Source: Bacteroidota bacterium
GTDB taxonomy: Bacteria > Bacteroidota > Bacteroidia > 2-12-FULL-35-15
Length of the DNA: 61,661 nucleotides
Reading direction: 5' to 3'
Assembly: GCA_021323165.1 (NCBI GenBank)
Contig: JAJTCJ010000020.1
Location: 1-61,661, forward strand
Translations under genes and position numbers: made by a program
The notes under the pieces: model-generated
Databases searched by the model: none
Seen by the model: the letters and a program-made list of their open reading frames with translations, nothing else
Told to the model about the DNA's origin: nothing
Shown: positions 7,997-15,288 of the stretch, one piece after another
Layout of the letters: every line of letters starts with the position of its first letter
Numbering within the stretch: position 1 is the stretch's first letter

Positions 7997-10129
7997 ATGT
8001 TGAATGCAACAGCTGATATTTATTCAACCAAACACAGATCCATGGCGGAATCAATGACAGAAAAACGTAAGATCAACTCTTCACTTTCAGAGGAAACACT
8101 TCTAAAAGGCTTTGGTTTAATGTGTACTGCCAAAGCAATGGCGGAACTATTCGAAGCAAATAAAGAAATCACCGCAAAATATGTTCATGCCACTTCCCGT
8201 GGACATGAAGCAATTCAGCTTGCTGTTAGCCTTCAGCTAAAACCGCAGGATTTTCTTTCTGCTTATTACCGTGATGACAGCATGCTGCTCGGTATCGGCA
8301 TGACTCCTTATGAATTAATGCTGCAGGTATTAGCTAAACGAGATGATCCTTTTTCTGGAGGAAGAACTTATTATTCCCACCCAAGCTTACGGAGAGATAA
8401 TATGCCAAAGATCCCGATGCAGTCTTCTGCAACAGGAATGCAGGCAATCCCAACAACAGGGGTCGCAATGGGAATCCAGTATCTGGAAAATCAGGGCCTT
8501 GCGGAAGATTTCGGTGATGACAAACCAATCGCTGTTTGTTCACTTGGTGATGCGTGTATCACTGAAGGCGAAGTATCGGAAGCCTTTCAAATGGCTGTGT
8601 TAAAGAAGATGCCAATCCTGTATGTTGTTCAGGATAACGAATGGGATATTTCTGCGAACGCAAAAGAAATACGTGCACAGGATGCGACTGAATATGCCAA
8701 AGGTTTTAAAGGCCTCGAAACAAGAACTATTGACGGGACTGATTTTGAAAGGTCATATAATACAATAAAAGAAGTGATTGCCCTGATCCGTAAGGAACGC
8801 AGGCCTTTCCTTATTCATGCTAAAGTTCCTTTATTAAATCATCATACTTCAGGAGTAAGAAAAGAATGGTATCGTGATGACCTTGAAGAAGCACAAAAGA
8901 AAGATCCGTTTCCAAAATTAAGGAATCAAATGCTTGTTGCCGGTTTTGATAATTCTGAATTAAATGAAATAGAAAAACAAGCGAAGATCACCGTTGAAAC
9001 TGATTATCAGAAAGCATTACTGGCTGAGGATCCAAAGCCAGAAGACCTTTTTGATCATGACTTTGCTCCTACTCCTGTTACAGAAGAAAAAGGCCAGCGT
9101 GAACCTGCCGGAAAAGAAAAGACCGTTATGGTTGATTCTGCTTTGTTCGCGATCCGTGAACTTATGGCAAAACATCCTGAATGTTTATTGTACGGACAGG
9201 ATGTTGGTGGCAGACTTGGCGGAGTTTTCAGAGAAGCCGCAACATTAGCTCAAACTTATGGTGATAATCGCGTTTTTAACACTCCTATACAGGAAGCATT
9301 TATTATCGGCAGTACTGTTGGAATGAGTGCAACAGGATGTAAACCTATCGTAGAAGTTCAGTTCGCTGATTACATCTGGCCTGGCTTAAATCAATTATTC
9401 ACGGAAGTAAGCCGCTCTTGTTATTTATCAAACGGGAAATGGCCTGTTAGCTGCATTATCCGTGTACCAATCGGTGCTTACGGTAGTGGCGGTCCCTATC
9501 ACTCATCAAGTGTTGAAAGTGTTCTCGCAAACATCCGCGGGATTAAAATATGTTATCCTTCTACCGGAGCTGATCTGAAAGGATTAATGAAAGCAGCATA
9601 CTACGATCCGAACCCTGTCATAATGCTTGAACATAAAGGATTATACTGGAGCAAGATCAAAGGAACCGAAGATGCAAGAACAATTGAACCTGATGAAGAT
9701 TATATCATTCCTTTAGGAAAAGCAAGAATGGTTCAGGAAGCTGAAAAGAGTTCTGATAAACAAACAATCACTATCATTACTTATGGAATGGGAGTTTATT
9801 GGGCAAAGAATGCGAGTAAGGATTTTGCCGGACAGGTTGAGATAGTTGATCTTCGCACTATAAATCCGCTTGACGAAGCAACTGTTTTTACTTCGGTAAG
9901 AAAACACGGCAAATGCATGGTTCTTACGGAAGAGCCTTACAACAACGGTTTTGCACAAGCTTTGGCAGGACGGATTTCTAAATATTGCTTCGAATCACTT
10001 GATGCTCCTGTAGAAATTATCGGTGCGGAAAATTTACCTGCAATACCTTTGAATTCTGTTCTTGAAACAACTATGCTGCCGAATGCTGGTAAGGTTGCTA
10101 AAGCGATTGCAGAGTTATTGAACTATTAA
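7997..10129 (+). CDS. Fused E1 alpha/beta subunits of a 2-oxoacid dehydrogenase
   Basis: 710 aa. Residues about 30-340 are E1-alpha, with the thiamine-diphosphate motif beginning GDACITEGEV (184-193) and ending at N214. Residues about 375-710 are E1-beta (LLYGQDVGGRLGGVFREA, GAYGSGGPYHSSS, VDLRTINPLD). Such fusions are common in Bacteroidota and usually serve branched-chain 2-oxoacid or pyruvate dehydrogenase complexes. No E2 or E3 gene is nearby, so the substrate is open. The start is ambiguous: ATG 7997 is used, but ATG 8042 (MAESMTEK) is also possible. Confidence 0.88.
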   Translation: MLNATADIYSTKHRSMAESMTEKRKINSSLSEETLLKGFGLMCTAKAMAELFEANKEITAKYVHATSRGHEAIQLAVSLQLKPQDFLSAYYRDDSMLLGIGMTPYELMLQVLAKRDDPFSGGRTYYSHPSLRRDNMPKIPMQSSATGMQAIPTTGVAMGIQYLENQGLAEDFGDDKPIAVCSLGDACITEGEVSEAFQMAVLKKMPILYVVQDNEWDISANAKEIRAQDATEYAKGFKGLETRTIDGTDFERSYNTIKEVIALIRKERRPFLIHAKVPLLNHHTSGVRKEWYRDDLEEAQKKDPFPKLRNQMLVAGFDNSELNEIEKQAKITVETDYQKALLAEDPKPEDLFDHDFAPTPVTEEKGQREPAGKEKTVMVDSALFAIRELMAKHPECLLYGQDVGGRLGGVFREAATLAQTYGDNRVFNTPIQEAFIIGSTVGMSATGCKPIVEVQFADYIWPGLNQLFTEVSRSCYLSNGKWPVSCIIRVPIGAYGSGGPYHSSSVESVLANIRGIKICYPSTGADLKGLMKAAYYDPNPVIMLEHKGLYWSKIKGTEDARTIEPDEDYIIPLGKARMVQEAEKSSDKQTITIITYGMGVYWAKNASKDFAGQVEIVDLRTINPLDEATVFTSVRKHGKCMVLTEEPYNNGFAQALAGRISKYCFESLDAPVEIIGAENLPAIPLNSVLETTMLPNAGKVAKAIAELLNY

Positions 10130-10182
10130 GGCAGCAGGCAATTTATTCAGTTGGCAATAGACAAAGCTGAAATTAAATTTCG

Positions 10183-10222
10183 GAGCGTCATTGCGAGGGT
10201 TTTTCACCCGAAGCAATCTCAT
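10183..10222. repeat. GTCATTGCGAGG...GAAGCAATCTC intergenic element
   Basis: GCGTCATTGCGAGGGTTTTT is followed by CACCCGAAGCAATCTC, with the inner inverted pair GGGT/ACCC. The word resembles a small intergenic repeat seen in many bacterial genomes. There is only one copy in the window, so family membership is by resemblance only. Confidence 0.4.
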
Positions 10223-10232
10223 TATAAAAATA

Positions 10233-10240
10233 TATTTTTG
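10233..10240 (+). promoter_or_regulatory. TATTTTTG -7 element
   Basis: A perfect TAnnTTTG, 15 nt before the ATG at 10256. No TTG is seen at the expected upstream distance. Confidence 0.45.
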
Positions 10241-10255
10241 CAGTAAAAAATCCCT

Positions 10256-10507
10256 ATGCTATCAAACAACGATATATTAAAAAAACTTCGCGTAGCTCTT
10301 GAGCTAAAAGATGAAGACATTGTTAAGATTCTTAAACTTGTTGATTTCGATATCACGAAAAGTGAAGTAAATGCACTTTACCGTACCCCGGATCATCAGA
10401 ATTTTAAAGAATGCGGAGATCAGCTATTACGAAATTTTCTTAATGGACTGATCATATTCAAGCGTGGGCCGATGCCTCCTAAGCCTGAGAAAAAGATTGG
10501 AGGATAA
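10256..10507 (+). CDS. DUF1456 (YehS-like) protein, single-repeat form
   Basis: 83 aa. It matches the second half of E. coli YehS well (LKKLRVALELK..., APDH-like RTPDHQNFKECGDQLLRNFL). YehS has two such units in about 156 aa; here only one is present, with no trace of a second before the stop. The role is unknown, though the fold has been compared with DNA-binding helical proteins. It overlaps the translational context of the GNAT gene 2 nt downstream, so the two form an operon. Confidence 0.8.
   Translation: MLSNNDILKKLRVALELKDEDIVKILKLVDFDITKSEVNALYRTPDHQNFKECGDQLLRNFLNGLIIFKRGPMPPKPEKKIGG
10499..10503 (+). promoter_or_regulatory. Shine-Dalgarno GGAGG for the TTG-started GNAT gene
   Basis: GGAGG ends 6 nt before the TTG at 10510. 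Most genes here have no visible Shine-Dalgarno, so this one supports the unusual TTG start and translational coupling with the upstream gene. Confidence 0.6.
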
Positions 10508-10509
10508 TT

Positions 10510-10968
10510 TTGTCTGTAGAATTAAAGAATATTCCGGCACCTTATGAACTGAAGGAAATCTCTTCACTTCAGGATATGGTTAAATACATTTCTGTTATTC
10601 ATGAATTGTCCGGTCCTGGCTTAACCATTGATGAGTATAAAAAAACTTTAATGGAGATGATCCCCAACGGATACGGTCAGGTTGCAGTTTTAGAGAACGA
10701 GAAATGTATTGCTATTTCAGGTTACTGGATTAACACAAAACTGTATTCGGGAAAATATCTTGAAATGGATAATGTTATAGTTATCCCTGAATACAGATCA
10801 AATGGCATAGGAAAATTATTATGTAATTGGTGCGAACAAAAAGCGAAGGATAATAACTGTAGAGTCTTAATGCTGGATGCGTATCTGGAAAATGAAAAAG
10901 CTCATAAGTTCTATGAAAGGGAGGGTTATTTTAAAAGAGGGTATCATTTTCTTAAAAAAATCAAATAA
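10510..10968 (+). CDS. GNAT-family N-acetyltransferase
   Basis: 152 aa. It has the GNAT core: the beta4 strand MDNVIVIPEYR, the acetyl-CoA loop RSNGIGKLLCNWCEQKA (Q/RxxGxG/A) and the C-terminal LENEKAHKFYEREGYFKRGY. It uses acetyl-CoA to modify an amine; the substrate is unknown. The TTG start is chosen because a GGAGG lies at the right distance. The first in-frame ATG is more than 20 codons further in and would cut into the first helix. Confidence 0.85.
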   Translation: MSVELKNIPAPYELKEISSLQDMVKYISVIHELSGPGLTIDEYKKTLMEMIPNGYGQVAVLENEKCIAISGYWINTKLYSGKYLEMDNVIVIPEYRSNGIGKLLCNWCEQKAKDNNCRVLMLDAYLENEKAHKFYEREGYFKRGYHFLKKIK

Positions 10969-11004
10969 AAAATCCCTCCACAACTTTGCATAAGGGATTT
11001 TCTA
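10968..11004 (+). terminator. Weak hairpin terminator
   Basis: A stem AAATCCCT/AGGGATTT (10970-10977/10993-11000) with a 15-nt loop and a short T-rich tail. It separates the GNAT gene from the convergent PAS gene. Confidence 0.5.
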
Positions 11005-11023
11005 AGATTGTCCAACTATCATT

Positions 11024-11425
11024 CTATTCTATTTCGTGTGGACCTAATTCTTTAGTGAGTTTTGTAAATCCAATCACCTTGCCGTTATCATCATGGAGAG
11101 CTGTGATCAATATACTTCCCCAAAAAGTGGTCCCGTCTTTTTTCACCCTTTGCCCTACATGTTTTGCGCGTCCTTCTTTTGTTGCCTGTTCAATTAACTT
11201 TTCCGGCAGCATGGATTGTCTGTCACGTGGTAAATAAAAAATTCGAAAGTTCTGACCTAATATTTCATTTTCCTTATAGCCTTTGATCTTTTCAGCACCT
11301 GCGTTCCAACTGAGGATTGTACCATCAATATCCATCAGAATAATCGCATAATCCAGGATTTCAGCAATCATTTTTTTATGAAGAAGCTCTAAGGTTGCTC
11401 TTTTACTCTCGTTTGTTGTGATCAT
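11024..11425 (-). CDS. Stand-alone PAS-domain protein
   Basis: 133 aa: a short N-terminal helix then one complete PAS domain (LDYAIILMDIDGTILSWNAG, GYKENEILGQN, WGSILITALHDDNGKVIGF). It is closest in pattern to PAS units of sensor kinases, but no kinase or output domain is attached. The LOV-type photoactive cysteine motif (NCRFLQ) is absent, reading GQNFRIFY instead. It may be a separate sensor or dimerisation subunit for one of the kinases in the region, which is inference. A perfect promoter lies 92 nt upstream. Confidence 0.82.
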   Translation of the reverse strand: MITTNESKRATLELLHKKMIAEILDYAIILMDIDGTILSWNAGAEKIKGYKENEILGQNFRIFYLPRDRQSMLPEKLIEQATKEGRAKHVGQRVKKDGTTFWGSILITALHDDNGKVIGFTKLTKELGPHEIE

Positions 11426-11516
11426 TTAAATTCTTATATATAATCTATTCGCCCAGTAAAAAACCATACCAGACGCGCAATATACTCTCTTAAAAGAGAC
11501 ACCAGGATTAATTATA

Positions 11517-11547
11517 CAAAAGTATTCCTGCCTATCTATATTCCAAA
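11517..11547 (-). promoter_or_regulatory. Bacteroidota promoter TTTG-N19-TACTTTTG for the PAS gene
   Basis: Read on the minus strand, TTG (plus 11544-11546) is followed after 19 nt by TACTTTTG (plus 11517-11524). The leader to the ATG at 11425 is about 85-90 nt. Confidence 0.65.
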
Positions 11548-11598
11548 CAACTAATTCCAGATTTAAACAAAAACGCGGGCCTTACGTTAAAAATCTTT

Positions 11599-12840
11599 TT
11601 AAAAACTCTTTATTGTTTTTCTTATTATATCAACACAATCCATAAGCTGATCTTCAGTAATTATCAGTGGCGGGGCAAATCTTATAATATCCCCATGCGT
11701 AGGCTTGGCAAGCAATCCGTTTTTCATTAATTCCATGCACAGATCTGATGCATTTTTGCCATTTCTTTCATTAATTACCATTGCGCAAAAAAGACCTTTT
11801 CCTCTTACTGTTTTTATCAATTCAGGATTCCCAGCTTGTATTGACTTGAATTCCTTTAATAATATTTTTCCTAATCTGTCTGAGTTTTCAGCAAGCTTTT
11901 CTTCTTTTAAAACCGTGAGGCCAGCTATGGCAACTTTACATGCAATTGGATTTCCTCCGTAAGTTGATCCATGTTGTCCGGGTTTTATACATAACATAAC
12001 CTCATCATTTGCAAGAACTGCAGACACCGGGTACATTCCCCCTGAAAGAGCTTTCCCAAGAATAAGGATGTCTGGTTTCACTCCTTCATGATCACATGCA
12101 AGCAATTTACCAGTACGGCCTAAACCTGACTGGATCTCATCTGCAATAAATAATACTTTGTTTTCTTTACACAACTCAGCACACTTTTTTAAATAACCTT
12201 CATCCGGAACAACCACTCCTGCTTCTCCCTGAACAGGCTCAACAAGAAAAGCTGCAACATTCTTATTCTTCACAAGAGCTGCCAATGCTTCAACATTATT
12301 ATATTCTACAGCAACTATTCCCGGAGTGAAAGGACCGAAATTTTTTCTTGCGTCAGGATCGTTGCTTGCAGATACAATTGAAATAGTACGACCATGAAAA
12401 TTATTCCTACAAACAATAATTATTGCTTCATTCTCAGCAACACCTTTTTTCTCGTAAGCCCATTTTCGCGCCAGCTTAATAGCTGTTTCAACTCCCTCAG
12501 CACCTGTATTCATTGGCAGAACGCGGTCAAAGCCAAAATAAGATGTGATAAATTTTGCATATTCTCCTAATGAATCATTATAAAAAGCCCGGGAAGTCAA
12601 TGCAAGCTTTTTGGCCTGTTCTATCAGAACAGAAACAAGCTTTGGGTGACAGTGTCCCTGATTAACAGCGCTGTAAGCAGCAAGAAAATCATAATATTTT
12701 TTCCCGTCTACATCCCAGACATAAACTCCTTCTCCTCTTTCCAACACAACCGGGATCGGATGATAATTATGAGCCCCGTATTTATCTTCAAGATCTATTG
12801 CTTCCTGTGCACTTATTTTTTTATTCATTGTTTCCATCAT
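11599..12840 (-). CDS. rocD: Ornithine aminotransferase
   Basis: 413 aa class-III PLP aminotransferase. Visible: FLAAYSAVNQGHCHP (52-66), NTGAEGVETAIKLARKW (111-127), PLP-contacting D234 in ADEIQSGLGRTG, and Schiff-base Lys263 in GKALSGGMYPVSAV. The ornithine-delta signature and the lack of an argD or carnitine context support ornithine to glutamate-5-semialdehyde. It would act after the arginase at 55049. Two ATGs (12840 and three codons on) compete; the first is used. A TAAATTTG -7 element lies 16 nt upstream. Confidence 0.9.
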   Translation of the reverse strand: MMETMNKKISAQEAIDLEDKYGAHNYHPIPVVLERGEGVYVWDVDGKKYYDFLAAYSAVNQGHCHPKLVSVLIEQAKKLALTSRAFYNDSLGEYAKFITSYFGFDRVLPMNTGAEGVETAIKLARKWAYEKKGVAENEAIIIVCRNNFHGRTISIVSASNDPDARKNFGPFTPGIVAVEYNNVEALAALVKNKNVAAFLVEPVQGEAGVVVPDEGYLKKCAELCKENKVLFIADEIQSGLGRTGKLLACDHEGVKPDILILGKALSGGMYPVSAVLANDEVMLCIKPGQHGSTYGGNPIACKVAIAGLTVLKEEKLAENSDRLGKILLKEFKSIQAGNPELIKTVRGKGLFCAMVINERNGKNASDLCMELMKNGLLAKPTHGDIIRFAPPLIITEDQLMDCVDIIRKTIKSF

Positions 12841-12856
12841 GCGTGTTTTAGCCCTG

Positions 12857-12864
12857 CAAATTTA
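12857..12864 (-). promoter_or_regulatory. TAAATTTG -7 element for rocD
   Basis: CAAATTTA on the plus strand. A TTG on the minus strand (plus 12887-12889) lies 22 nt away, within a tolerable spacing. Confidence 0.5.
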
Positions 12865-12919
12865 ATAAAAAAAGCCATTTTTTTCGCAATAATACCGGCT
12901 TCATTTTCGTTTTAGCCAC

Positions 12920-13699
12920 ATGCTTAATTCTTTTACCAAAAAACTCCTCCTTTTCATTAGTGCAGCTTGGATCACTGCCTCCACTTTGGCTCAGGAAAGC
13001 TATGCGATGCTAAGTCCTGTATCTAATTCAGAAGAAGAATTTAGTGCTGAAATTGAAAAAACAGATAATGAGAATTCCCTTGAAGAAGTAGATTATCATG
13101 CACGTTCTTTAAAAAAGAAGTTCCATAATATACCTGATCTTGCGAATGCTCTTACCAGCCGGTATTCTTCAGATGAAATTAAAGTCCGCTCAATTTTTAT
13201 CTGGATCACTGAAAATGTAGCTTATGATTGCGCAGCTTATCATTCAAATAATGAACATAAGATTCAAATGAGCTACAGGACTTCTGCAGAGCTTGAAAAG
13301 AAGCGTAAAGAATATTATTACCGTTATGCAGAGAAAGTCCTTCGGAGCAAAAAAGGAATTTGCGAAGGATATGCAGTATTATTCCAGGAACTTTGTAAAG
13401 CCAGCGGAATTCCCTGTGAGATAGTTGTAGGAAGAGCCAGCACCAATATGAGAAACATACGAAAAATAAACCTCAGTAAGAACTTTGCGACAGATCATGC
13501 ATGGAATAAAGTTAAACTTGGAAACACATGGTATCAGCTTGATGCGACTTGGGCAAGCGGCTATTGCGATAAGTCTGTGAAAAAATTCTATAAAGAGTTT
13601 AATCCCGATTACTATCTCAGTCCAATGGACAAAACTTTTCCTACTCATGCGATAAACCATACCCAGACTCTCAAAAGGAACAATCTTTCTCAACGATAA
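12920..13699 (+). CDS. Secreted transglutaminase-like cysteine protein
   Basis: 259 aa. A signal peptide runs to about residue 25 (ISAAWITASTLAQ). A transglutaminase/protease-like core follows: Cys148 in KGICEGYAVLF, His193 in TDHAWNKV and Asp208 in YQLDATW, the expected Cys-His-Asp triad in order. Bacterial members are mostly peptidases or of unknown activity rather than crosslinkers. The gene diverges from rocD, with 79 bp between them and no functional link visible. Confidence 0.8.
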   Translation: MLNSFTKKLLLFISAAWITASTLAQESYAMLSPVSNSEEEFSAEIEKTDNENSLEEVDYHARSLKKKFHNIPDLANALTSRYSSDEIKVRSIFIWITENVAYDCAAYHSNNEHKIQMSYRTSAELEKKRKEYYYRYAEKVLRSKKGICEGYAVLFQELCKASGIPCEIVVGRASTNMRNIRKINLSKNFATDHAWNKVKLGNTWYQLDATWASGYCDKSVKKFYKEFNPDYYLSPMDKTFPTHAINHTQTLKRNNLSQR

Positions 13700-13808
13700 T
13701 TCCCTCGCTCCCTTCCTTTTTATCAGCGGAAACAACACGTAATTAAGCCTTATTTATTCAAAGGGTTTTAGTAAATTTACGTCCCGGCTTTAAAGCCTTA
13801 AATTTCAG

Positions 13809-15251
13809 ATGAGAGCGAACAATAAAAAACCATTACCGGTTCTTGAAAATATAAGTGTGACTGATGCAAGTTCTGACGGCCAATCGATAGCACGCACTGA
13901 TGAATATGTGATATTCATTAAGGGAGCCGTTCCCGGTGATGTAGTTGATCTTCAGATAACACGTAAAAAAAGTAAATACAGGGAAGCTAACACAATTGCA
14001 GTTAAACATGCCTCAGAAAAACGTACGGACCCAGTTTGTAAGCATTTCGGAACCTGTGGCGGCTGTAAGTGGCAGAACATGAGCTACGAATGGCAGCTGT
14101 TTTATAAACAAAAACAGGTAACTGATGCTCTTACCCGCCTGGCAAAGATTGAACTTCCTGAGATTCAGCAAATTTATCCTTCTCAGAAAGTATATTTCTA
14201 TCGCAATAAACTAGAATTCACTTTCTCTAATAAAAAATGGTTAACACTTGAACAGATCAATGACAAAGATCTGTCTTTCGGTGAAGAAGCAGGAGAAATA
14301 AGTCGAAACGCCCTTGGATTCCACATCCCCGGAATGTTTGACAAGATCCTGGATATTGATACCTGTTATCTTCAGGAAGAACCTTCGAATGCTATACGTA
14401 ACGAAATAAAGAATTATGCTTTAGAAAATAAGCTGACTTTTTTTGATATCAGAGAACAACTCGGTTTGTTAAGAAATATTATAATTCGCAGTACATCTAC
14501 AGGAGAATGGATGCTCATATTTTCTTTCTTCTACAATGATAAAGAAGTGATTCAGAAATTAATGGATCACATCTCAGAAAAATTTCCACAGATCACTTCA
14601 TTACAATATGTAATTAATTCCAAGAAGAATGATACGATCAGCGATCTGGATATTATCCTTTACAAAGGGAATGACAGTATCTATGAGAACATGGAGGGTT
14701 TGAAATTTAAGATCGGGCCGAAAAGTTTTTACCAGACCAACTCCGAACAGGCTTACGAACTTTACAAAATAACACGTGAACTTGCTGCAATTAAAAATAC
14801 AGATGTAGTTTATGATCTTTACACAGGAACAGGCACTATAGCTAATTTCGTAGCGCACCAGGCAAAAAAAGTTGTGGGTGTTGAATACATTCCTGCCGCT
14901 ATTGAAGACGCGAAGATCAATTCCACAATAAACAATATTACGAATACAGTGTTCTATGCCGGGGATATGAAAGATGTACTGAATGACGCGTTTATCATTT
15001 CTAACGGTCGTCCTGATGTGATCATTACTGATCCTCCGCGTGCTGGGATGCATGATGATGTTACAAATAAAATTCTTGAGATAGGTCCTGAAAGAATTGT
15101 TTATGTAAGCTGTAATCCAGCAACTCAGGCGAGAGACCTTCAATTGTTGGATGCTAAGTATAAAGTAACAAAAGTTCAGCCGGTAGATATGTTTCCGCAA
15201 ACACATCACGTTGAAAATGTTGTGTTGCTTGAATTGAGGAATCTAAATTAG
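13809..15251 (+). CDS. rlmD: 23S rRNA (uracil-1939-C5)-methyltransferase
   Basis: 480 aa TrmA/RlmD-family enzyme. An N-terminal TRAM domain (about 10-68) is followed by an iron-sulfur cluster motif, C77-x5-C83-GG-C86, in CKHFGTCGGCKWQ. The SAM domain has DLYTGTGTIANF, the catalytic DPPRAGMHDDV and the nucleophilic Cys in YVSCNPATQARD (about 435). It methylates uridine in 23S rRNA using SAM. Bacteroidota may have several paralogues of this family (RlmC/RlmD/RlmCD), so the exact uridine is not certain. Confidence 0.85.
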   Translation: MRANNKKPLPVLENISVTDASSDGQSIARTDEYVIFIKGAVPGDVVDLQITRKKSKYREANTIAVKHASEKRTDPVCKHFGTCGGCKWQNMSYEWQLFYKQKQVTDALTRLAKIELPEIQQIYPSQKVYFYRNKLEFTFSNKKWLTLEQINDKDLSFGEEAGEISRNALGFHIPGMFDKILDIDTCYLQEEPSNAIRNEIKNYALENKLTFFDIREQLGLLRNIIIRSTSTGEWMLIFSFFYNDKEVIQKLMDHISEKFPQITSLQYVINSKKNDTISDLDIILYKGNDSIYENMEGLKFKIGPKSFYQTNSEQAYELYKITRELAAIKNTDVVYDLYTGTGTIANFVAHQAKKVVGVEYIPAAIEDAKINSTINNITNTVFYAGDMKDVLNDAFIISNGRPDVIITDPPRAGMHDDVTNKILEIGPERIVYVSCNPATQARDLQLLDAKYKVTKVQPVDMFPQTHHVENVVLLELRNLN

Positions 15252-15288
15252 CTTTTCGGTTTATATGAGTCAAAGTCATTGATGGAGA

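Noticed and set aside
11024..11425. Photoactive LOV domain
   Set aside because: The PAS protein lacks the NCRFLQ cysteine motif needed for flavin adduct formation.
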